Assembly (NCBI GenBank): GCA_035651635.1
Contig: DASRFK010000045.1
Span: 1 to 11,032 of the forward strand
Direction: 5' to 3'
Source: JANXQE01 sp035651635
GTDB taxonomy: Bacteria > Verrucomicrobiota > Verrucomicrobiia > Limisphaerales > UBA8199
Length of the DNA stretch: 11,032 bases
Both the position numbers and the translations under genes were made by a program. This document shows positions 7,133 through 11,032 of the stretch, piece by piece (within the stretch, counting starts at the first letter, position 1; every line of letters starts with the position of its first letter). Under the pieces are notes generated by a model. It searched no databases and was not told where the DNA came from. It saw only the letters and a list, made by a program, of their open reading frames with translations.

Positions 7133-7184
7133 GCCGCATAAATGCGGCGTTCCGGGCGCACGGCGCGCGGACTTCCCAGTCCGC
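7133..7184. repeat. Two consecutive hairpins downstream of the MBL gene
   Basis: GCCGCA (7133-7138) pairs with TGCGGC (7143-7148) around a TAAA loop. GCGGACT (7167-7173) pairs with AGTCCGC (7178-7184) around TCCC. No T-run follows either stem, so they look more like REP-type palindromes than intrinsic terminators, although they begin only 12 bp after the MBL stop and could mark its mRNA 3' end. The outer sequence of the first hairpin recurs at 7280-7297 with one mismatch in 18 bases. Confidence 0.55.
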
Positions 7185-7279
7185 AGCGATCTCTGAACTG
7201 GGTCTGGCGAAGGAGCTTTCATCGTCAGCCGTGGTGATTCGTGGCTGCGGGCAACCAATGCCCGCGCACCGCCTGCCGG

Positions 7280-7297
7280 ATAAATGCGGCGCTCCGG
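7280..7297 (+). repeat. Second copy of an 18-bp element (first copy 7138-7155)
   Basis: ATAAATGCGGCGCTCCGG at 7280-7297 matches 7138-7155 at 17 of 18 positions, with T instead of C at 7150. The two direct copies are 142 bp apart in the 251-bp gap between the MBL gene and ilvN. This supports insertion of a dispersed repeat unit in this gap. Confidence 0.55.
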
Positions 7298-7318
7298 TGG
7301 GCGATCCTAAATTGTCAG

Positions 7319-7347
7319 TTGACCCCTTTTCGGGCGCTTGTTAGCTT
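7319..7347 (+). promoter_or_regulatory. Candidate promoter for ilvNC
   Basis: TTGACC (7319-7324) is separated by 17 bases from TAGCTT (7342-7347). The -35 box is a good match and the -10 box a weak one. Transcription would start near 7354, giving a leader of about 19 bases that is almost entirely the hairpin at 7354-7369. The call rests on motif and spacing only. Confidence 0.3.
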
Positions 7348-7353
7348 CCGCAG

Positions 7354-7369
7354 CCCGCTCTGGAGCGGG
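7354..7369 (+). promoter_or_regulatory. GC-rich hairpin directly before the ilvN start codon
   Basis: CCCGCTC (7354-7360) pairs perfectly with GAGCGGG (7363-7369) across a nominal TG loop (in practice the closing pair would open). The stem is followed by TTT and then the ATG at 7373. It occupies the place where a Shine-Dalgarno sequence would be, so it may limit ribosome access or act as a short attenuator or terminator-like element. No leader peptide rich in Ile, Leu or Val codons is evident upstream. Confidence 0.45.
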
Positions 7370-7372
7370 TTT

Positions 7373-7846
7373 ATGCGACACACTATCTCCGTCCTGGTCG
7401 AGAATAAGTTCGGCGTGCTTACGCGCGTGGCCGGACTCTTCAGCGGCCGGGGCTACAATATCGATAGTTTGAATGTCGCGCCGACTCAGGATCCGAATAC
7501 GTCGCGCATGAGCATTGTGACCCGGGGCGACGATGCCACGCTTGAGCAAATCGTGAAGCAACTCAACAAGTTGGCGGATATCCTCAAAGTGACCGATTTT
7601 CGCGACGGCGAGTATGTCGACCGGGAGCTGGTGCTGGTCAAAGTGTCGGTCGACTCGAAGAGCCGGGCCGAAGTGATGCAGATTACGGATATTTTTCGGG
7701 CCAAGATCGTGGATGTGCAACCGAAGAGCCTGACGATCGAGGTAACGGGTAACGAAAGCAAAATCGAAAAGTTCCTGGACCTGATGAAGAGTTTTGGGGT
7801 CCTGGATCTGACCCGCACGGGCAAGGTAGCCTTGCCGCGCAAGTAA
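7373..7846 (+). CDS. ilvN: Acetolactate synthase small (regulatory) subunit
   Basis: This is the regulatory subunit of acetohydroxyacid synthase, which makes acetolactate and acetohydroxybutyrate, the committed step of valine, leucine and isoleucine synthesis; the small subunit activates the catalytic IlvB/IlvI subunit and gives valine feedback control. The 157-residue product has the standard length. It begins MRHTISVLVENKFGVLTRVA, then GLFSGRGYNIDSL (21-33), an ACT domain with the effector-binding turn, followed by SRMSIVTRGD (44-53). The C-terminal domain has RELVLVKV and EVTGN..KIEKFLDL, ending FGVLDLTRTGKVAL. The ATG at 7373 gives the canonical N-terminus; a longer in-frame reading from 7241 adds non-homologous residues encoded by intergenic repeat DNA. 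ilvC follows by 73 bp on the same strand. The catalytic ilvB is not next to it, which is less common. Confidence 0.95.
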   Translation: MRHTISVLVENKFGVLTRVAGLFSGRGYNIDSLNVAPTQDPNTSRMSIVTRGDDATLEQIVKQLNKLADILKVTDFRDGEYVDRELVLVKVSVDSKSRAEVMQITDIFRAKIVDVQPKSLTIEVTGNESKIEKFLDLMKSFGVLDLTRTGKVALPRK

Positions 7847-7870
7847 AGCCTCGCAACCCGAGCGCTTCAC

Positions 7871-7889
7871 CCGGGCACGAACGGCCCGG
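7871..7889 (+). promoter_or_regulatory. Hairpin in the ilvN-ilvC gap
   Basis: CCGGGC (7871-7876) pairs with GCCCGG (7884-7889), followed by ATTTA. The stem is GC-rich but the T-run is short, so it may attenuate read-through from ilvN to ilvC or shape mRNA processing. No clear new promoter is visible between it and ilvC. Confidence 0.3.
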
Positions 7890-7919
7890 ATTTAACCCTG
7901 ACGTTTAGCAAGCAAACAT

Positions 7920-9005
7920 ATGGCAATTATTAATTTTGGCGGGACTAAAGAACAAGTGGTGACGCGCAAAGAATTCACCATGGCCAAGGCGCGCCAGGTT
8001 CTTAAAAACGAAACTCTGGCCATCATTGGTTACGGAGTGCAAGGCCCGGCCCAGGCGCTGAACCTGCGCGACAATGGCTTCAACGTCATCGTTGGCCAAC
8101 GCAGCAAGGAACGCGCGGTCAGCGATGGTTGGGTCCCGGGAAAGACGCTCTTCGACATCGACGAAGCGGTCCGGCGCGGCACCATCGTGCAACTGCTGGT
8201 CTCGGACGCGGCGCAGCGGGAGATTTGGCCGGTCGTGAAGGCCAACCTGCAGCCGGGCTCGGCGCTCTGTTTTTCCCACGGTTTTTCCATTGCGTACAGC
8301 AAGCAAACGGGCGTCGTTCCGCCCAAAAACGTCGATGTGATCCTGGTGGCTCCGAAGGGTTCGGGCACCTCGGTGCGGCGCAATTTTCTGACCGGCGCGG
8401 GCATCAATTCGAGCTTTGCCGTGGGACAGGACGCCACCGGACGCGCCAAAGAACGGTGCCTGGCGGTGGGCATTGGGATTGGCTCCGGCTATTTGTTTCC
8501 GACGACTTTCCAGCGGGAGGTGTTCAGTGATTTAACCGGCGAACGCGGAGTCTTAATGGGCGCCCTGGCCGGCGTAATGGAAGCGCAATACGACGTCTTG
8601 CGCGCCAACGGTCATTCCCCGAGCGAAGCGTTCAACGAAACCGTCGAGGAACTTACCCAAAGCCTCATTCGCCTGGTGGATGAAAATGGAATGGATTGGA
8701 TGTATGCCAACTGCTCGGCAACGGCGCAACGAGGCGCGCTGGATTGGCGGCCCAAGTTCAAGAAAGCCGTGCTCCCGGTTTTCAAAGATCTCTATCTGCG
8801 GGTTAAGACCGGCAAAGAATGCGCGCGCGTGCTCTCCGCCTGTGGCAAACCTAATTACCAGAAGCAATTGACCAAAGAACTCAACGAGATCGGCAGGTCC
8901 GAGATGTGGCAAGCCGGCAAAGCCGTCCGCGCGCTGCGACCTAAGGAATCGGCCCGCGCCATCACCGCCGGTACGAAAGGCGTGGCCGGCCGCGCCCACA
9001 ACTGA
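7920..9005 (+). CDS. ilvC: Ketol-acid reductoisomerase
   Basis: KARI converts acetolactate (or acetohydroxybutyrate) by Mg-dependent isomerisation and NAD(P)H reduction into the dihydroxy acid of valine, leucine and isoleucine synthesis; it acts in the cytoplasm directly after acetolactate synthase. Visible features: Rossmann motif GYGVQGPAQA (37-46), cofactor-loop sequence GQRSKER (59-65), SHGF (119-122), VAPKGSGTSVR (143-153), metal ligands Asp204 and Glu208 in SDLTGERG, and Glu240/Glu244 in FNETVEELTQ, followed by GMDWMYANCSATAQRGALDW (257-276). The C-terminal half, with HSPSEAFNETVEE and ATAQRGALDW, resembles the yeast Ilv5 type more than the usual short bacterial class I enzyme of about 330 residues; the length (361) agrees. 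The ATG at 7920 has no strong Shine-Dalgarno sequence. It is probably cotranscribed with ilvN. Identification is secure. Confidence 0.96.
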   Translation: MAIINFGGTKEQVVTRKEFTMAKARQVLKNETLAIIGYGVQGPAQALNLRDNGFNVIVGQRSKERAVSDGWVPGKTLFDIDEAVRRGTIVQLLVSDAAQREIWPVVKANLQPGSALCFSHGFSIAYSKQTGVVPPKNVDVILVAPKGSGTSVRRNFLTGAGINSSFAVGQDATGRAKERCLAVGIGIGSGYLFPTTFQREVFSDLTGERGVLMGALAGVMEAQYDVLRANGHSPSEAFNETVEELTQSLIRLVDENGMDWMYANCSATAQRGALDWRPKFKKAVLPVFKDLYLRVKTGKECARVLSACGKPNYQKQLTKELNEIGRSEMWQAGKAVRALRPKESARAITAGTKGVAGRAHN

Positions 9006-9010
9006 TCACC

Positions 9011-9028
9011 GGCTCGGAGTCCCGCCTT
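9011..9028 (-). repeat. Partial copy of the REP-like repeat seen at 6187-6246
   Basis: On the minus strand the sequence AAGGCGGGACTCCGAGCC matches the core GGCGGGACTCCGAACC of the tandem repeats after glycerate kinase. It lies 5 bp after the ilvC stop. It is too short to fold well by itself and is best read as a degraded copy of the same dispersed family. Confidence 0.45.
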
Positions 9029-9040
9029 GCACAAACATCA

Positions 9041-9070
9041 CCACGGATAAACACCGATTCACACGGATAA
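9041..9070 (+). repeat. Dispersed 30-bp repeat, copy A (10-bp internal period)
   Basis: From 9042 the sequence is made of three 10-bp units of form CACNGATNNA; the first and third are identical (CACGGATAAA at 9042-9051 and 9062-9071). An inverted copy with 26 of 30 identical bases lies at 10164-10193. Repeats of this CACGGAT type are, to my recollection, scattered in many verrucomicrobial and related genomes. No gene lies in 9006-9291; beyond this repeat and the promoter candidate at 9257-9285 I see nothing further there. Confidence 0.65.
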
Positions 9071-9256
9071 AACAGCAGCTAGAAGACATCTGGGAGAAGC
9101 TGCGGCGTACACCTAAAGGGATGCGATCTCAGCCAGCCGAGCTGTTGCCCATTTTATAAGTTGTCCGTTCTGTTCCACTGGTCTTCCGGCCTACTCATCC
9201 GGTGAAATCCGCGCTATCTAGGGTCAAAACTCCCACGGCGCAACCAAAACTCCCTT

Positions 9257-9285
9257 TTGGTGTTTGCTTCGGTAATGTGTATATT
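9257..9285 (+). promoter_or_regulatory. Candidate promoter of the GspC-like gene
   Basis: TTGGTG (9257-9262) stands 17 bases before TATATT (9280-9285), a five-of-six match to the -10 consensus. Transcription would begin near 9292, which is the GTG taken as the start codon of the gene, so the mRNA could be nearly leaderless. The -35 box is weak, so this is suggestive only. Confidence 0.35.
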
Positions 9286-9291
9286 AGCGTC

Positions 9292-10128
9292 GTGAGGTGT
9301 ACTCTCAAAATCGTTATGGCGACGGTATGGGTCGGGCTGGTTTGGCAACCGCTCGTTGAAGCGATCATTCCCGAGGCGCCGAGCGACCAGTACCGGGCGA
9401 TCCCCGAACGTAACGTCTTTGGCTTGCGCCCACCGCCGACGCCAGCGCCGACCACGAACCCTGCGCCGCCCTTGCCCAAGATTACGCTGACCGGCATCAC
9501 GACTATTCTTGATAATAAACGAGCGTTGATGAAAGTCGCGCCGACGGCGCTTAAACCCGGGGACACAAACAAGGAATGGTCCTTGATCCTGACCGAAGGT
9601 CAACGGGAGGGCGACATCGAGGTTTTGCAGATAGATGAGAGGGCCGGCAGCGTAAAAGTGAACAACGCTGGAACGGTAATGGTGCTCACTTTTGAGAAAG
9701 ATGGAGCCAAGCTCCCGACCTCGACGCTGCCGCCGGGCATCCCAGGCGCCCTGCCCGGCCCCCCGACCAATCCATTGGCCGCGCCAGCGCATCATGGTAT
9801 TAGTGGTTTCCCGCAACGGAATCCGCGGTCAACACTTCCAGCGCCAGGTCTCGCGACCACAACGGGCGCAGCCGCAACACCAGTCGGCGGCGTGCCTACG
9901 CCGACGGGTTTTACCCCGCCGCCGGCACCCAGTCAGGATCTAACTCCGGAGGAGCAAGCGATTATTATTGAACTGCAGCGGCAGGCGAACGTTAGTAATT
10001 CGCAGCTCTTGCCGCCGACACCGCTAAGTCCGGCCAATGGCCCGGCGCAGCCGATCGGGCCAACGGCTCCCGGCGCGGGAGCCAACAATGTGGTGCCGGG
10101 GACACCCCGCGTATTGGTCCCTCAATAG
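9292..10128 (+). CDS. Exported GspC/PulC-like proline-rich protein (278 aa)
   Basis: With the GTG start at 9292 the product begins MRCTLKIVMATVWVGLVWQP and then LVEA, a signal peptide or membrane anchor ending near residue 24. Next come PERNVFGLRPPP (38-49), KITLTGITTIL (63-73), RALMKV (77-82), LILTEGQREGDIEVLQID (98-115) and VMVLTFEK (129-136). This resembles the small beta-rich homology region of GspC/PilP-type proteins, which link inner-membrane secretion or pilus machinery to the secretin. Residues 141-278 are mostly proline, alanine, glycine and threonine with one helix (LTPEEQAIIIELQRQANV, 217-234). An ATG at 9202 in the same frame would add 30 uncharged residues before the signal and is less likely; an ATG at 9316 would remove the basic N-region. 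No other secretion gene is nearby, so the partner system is elsewhere or unknown. The assignment is by resemblance and moderate. Confidence 0.72.
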   Translation: MRCTLKIVMATVWVGLVWQPLVEAIIPEAPSDQYRAIPERNVFGLRPPPTPAPTTNPAPPLPKITLTGITTILDNKRALMKVAPTALKPGDTNKEWSLILTEGQREGDIEVLQIDERAGSVKVNNAGTVMVLTFEKDGAKLPTSTLPPGIPGALPGPPTNPLAAPAHHGISGFPQRNPRSTLPAPGLATTTGAAATPVGGVPTPTGFTPPPAPSQDLTPEEQAIIIELQRQANVSNSQLLPPTPLSPANGPAQPIGPTAPGAGANNVVPGTPRVLVPQ

Positions 10129-10157
10129 ACGTCGGGCGGCTAATCCGATCGTCTTTT
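10127..10157 (+). terminator. Probable intrinsic terminator of the GspC-like gene
   Basis: AGACG (10127-10131) and TCGG (10132-10135) pair with CCGA (10145-10148) and CGTCT (10150-10154), leaving one bulged T and a nine-base loop; TTT follows. The stem begins inside the stop codon TAG (10126-10128). Position and form suit a Rho-independent terminator, although the T-run is short. Confidence 0.5.
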
Positions 10158-10163
10158 CGCGCG

Positions 10164-10193
10164 TTATCAGTGTCAATCGGTGTCCATCCGTGG
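10164..10193 (-). repeat. Dispersed 30-bp repeat, copy B (inverted relative to copy A)
   Basis: On the minus strand this reads as the same three-unit CACNGATNNA element as 9041-9070, differing at 4 of 30 positions. It lies between the convergent ends of the GspC-like gene and rfaE2. Together the two copies bracket the GspC-like gene as an inverted pair about 1.1 kb apart. Confidence 0.65.
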
Positions 10194-10228
10194 TTTCCAA
10201 CTGCCGAAGATCCGTTAACGCTCTCGAA

Positions 10229-10714
10229 CTACAACTCTGCGATCTTCTTTAGCAACGCCGTGGTGGACTTGCCGGGCACTACGGGCATAATCGCCACCCT
10301 CCCGCCATTTTTTTCAACCAGCCGCCGTTCCTCCTGGTTAATCGTCTCCAGGGTGTAATCCCCCCCCTTAAGATAAATGTCCGGCTGCGCTATCGATAAG
10401 AATCGCGCCGCGGTCCGTTCGTTGAAAATGCAGATCGCATCCACGCTCTCCAACGCGGCGAGCACCCCCGCCCGGTCCGCTTCACAATTGAGCGGGCGGC
10501 CCGGCCCTTTAAGCTCCTGCACGCTTTTGTCACCATTGAGTCCAATCAATAAGGCATCGCCCAGGTTGCGCCCGGCTTCCAGGTAAGTGACGTGGCCCAG
10601 GTGTAACAGGTCGAAACAGCCGTTCGTAACCACCAGCTTTTTGCCACTCGCGCGCATGGCCTGGCGCCAGGCGGGCAGTTCTTCCAAGGTGAGGATCTTG
10701 TGCCGGAAATTCAC
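10229..10714 (-). CDS. rfaE2: D-glycero-beta-D-manno-heptose 1-phosphate adenylyltransferase
   Basis: This enzyme transfers AMP from ATP to heptose 1-phosphate, forming ADP-heptose for the inner core of lipopolysaccharide. It equals the C-terminal half of the bifunctional HldE; here it is a free-standing nucleotidyltransferase, so the kinase half must be encoded elsewhere. Counted from the GTG at 10714-10712 it has 161 residues: KILTLEELPAWRQAMRASGK, then VVTNGCFDLLHLGHV with the HxGH-type motif HLGH (38-41), GLNGDKSVQ (58-66), GRPLN, AALESVDAI (86-94), YLKGGDY (114-120) and the end PGKSTTALLKKI. A TTG at 10768 would add 18 residues and overlap the upstream DUF1015 gene; I prefer GTG because the family homology begins there, but the start is uncertain. 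It is probably cotranscribed with the DUF1015 gene and implies a Gram-negative envelope with heptose-containing LPS. Confidence 0.92.
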   Translation of the reverse strand: MNFRHKILTLEELPAWRQAMRASGKKLVVTNGCFDLLHLGHVTYLEAGRNLGDALLIGLNGDKSVQELKGPGRPLNCEADRAGVLAALESVDAICIFNERTAARFLSIAQPDIYLKGGDYTLETINQEERRLVEKNGGRVAIMPVVPGKSTTALLKKIAEL

Positions 10715-10752
10715 CGCCGGATTCTGGCTGGTCTTAGACGGGCTTGGCAAGG

Positions 10753-11032
10753 CTACAGCAGGTGGCAAAACATGGCGTCGCGCAGCTTGGGCTCAAACCA
10801 GGTGCTCTTGGGCGGCATGATTCCGCCCGCGTCCGCCACGGTCATTAGATCCTCAATGCTCGTGGGATACATCGAAAACGCGCACGCGTATTGTCCGCTG
10901 TTAACCAGCTTTTCCAGCTCGGCCGTGCCGCGAATTCCACCCACGAAATTAATTCGCTTGCTGGTGCGCGGGTCGTCGATACCAAAGAGAGGTTCAAGCA
11001 CGTACTTCTGCAGCAAGGTGACGTCCAGCTTC
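10753..11032 (-). CDS. DUF1015 family protein (partial, C-terminal 92 residues)
   Basis: The frame is open on the minus strand from the right edge to a TAG at 10755-10753. The visible part reads KLDVTLLQKYVLEPLFGIDD, then INFVGGIRGTAELEKLV, CAFSMYPTSIEDLMTVADAG and IMPPKSTWFEPKLRDAMFCHLL. The blocks FVGGIRGT, MYPT.IEDLM..AD.G and IMPPKSTWFEPKLR are the hallmark C-terminus of DUF1015. The biochemical role of this family is not established; in some genomes it neighbours serine or phosphoglycerate metabolism genes. The end is intact, and the stop lies 38 bp before the preferred rfaE2 start, consistent with one transcript. The N-terminus is outside the window. Confidence 0.9.
   Translation of the reverse strand, partial: KLDVTLLQKYVLEPLFGIDDPRTSKRINFVGGIRGTAELEKLVNSGQYACAFSMYPTSIEDLMTVADAGGIMPPKSTWFEPKLRDAMFCHLL

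Noticed and set aside
7241..7372. Upstream start for ilvN
   Set aside because: The 44 extra residues come from repeat-containing intergenic DNA, while the ATG at 7373 gives the standard IlvN N-terminus and length.
8129..8999. Open frames in other frames across ilvC (133 aa plus, 148 aa minus)
   Set aside because: They overlap the fully conserved KARI reading frame and have no recognisable content.
9041..9071. Possible CRISPR-like short repeat
   Set aside because: The 10-bp units are contiguous with no spacers, and there are no cas genes; it is a dispersed repeat.

Overview
The window looks like chromosomal DNA of a verrucomicrobial bacterium, most likely of the Pedosphaera/Limisphaerales type. 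I infer this from gene content and protein style: a secreted RYVDL...NWATAATSIQDAVDAA beta-helix protein, a short GspC-like proline-rich protein, a DUF1015 gene followed by rfaE2, a yeast-like ketol-acid reductoisomerase, moderately high GC, few clear Shine-Dalgarno sequences and many short palindromic repeats. No database search was possible, so the taxon is an inference.

Layout. (1) 1-641, minus strand: the first 213 codons of a secreted right-handed beta-helix protein, running off the left edge. (2) 846-1840: a decayed mobile-element zone, with an IS91-type transposase remnant carrying two frameshifts, a 10-bp-arm palindrome, GC-rich unexplained DNA and the C-terminal scrap of a REP-associated (RAYT, Y1) transposase that directly abuts the ligase stop. 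(3) 1842-4652, minus strand: one 936-residue protein joining a metallo-beta-lactamase exonuclease to an ATP-dependent DNA ligase. In many bacteria these are two separate genes of one repair cluster. (4) 4767-5020: the degraded 5' end of a PepSY-type membrane protein gene. (5) 5017-6195: glycerate kinase, whose stop codon lies in the first of two tandem REP-like hairpins. (6) 6303-7121: a helix-turn-helix plus metallo-beta-lactamase protein. (7) 7122-7372: an intergenic region with hairpins and a candidate promoter. (8) 7373-9005: ilvN and ilvC, two steps of branched-chain amino-acid synthesis, with no ilvB nearby. (9) 9292-10128: an exported GspC/PulC-like protein bracketed by an inverted pair of 30-bp dispersed repeats and followed by a probable terminator. 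(10) 10229-11032, minus strand: the end of a DUF1015 gene, then rfaE2 (ADP-heptose synthesis for lipopolysaccharide).

Most of the window is housekeeping: valine/isoleucine/leucine synthesis, glycerate use, DNA repair and LPS precursor supply. The accessory signal lies in the transposase scraps, the palindromic repeats that abut or enter gene ends, and the exonuclease-ligase fusion. I see no CRISPR array, tRNA, rRNA, prophage or toxin-antitoxin pair, and nothing I can honestly call a new defence system.
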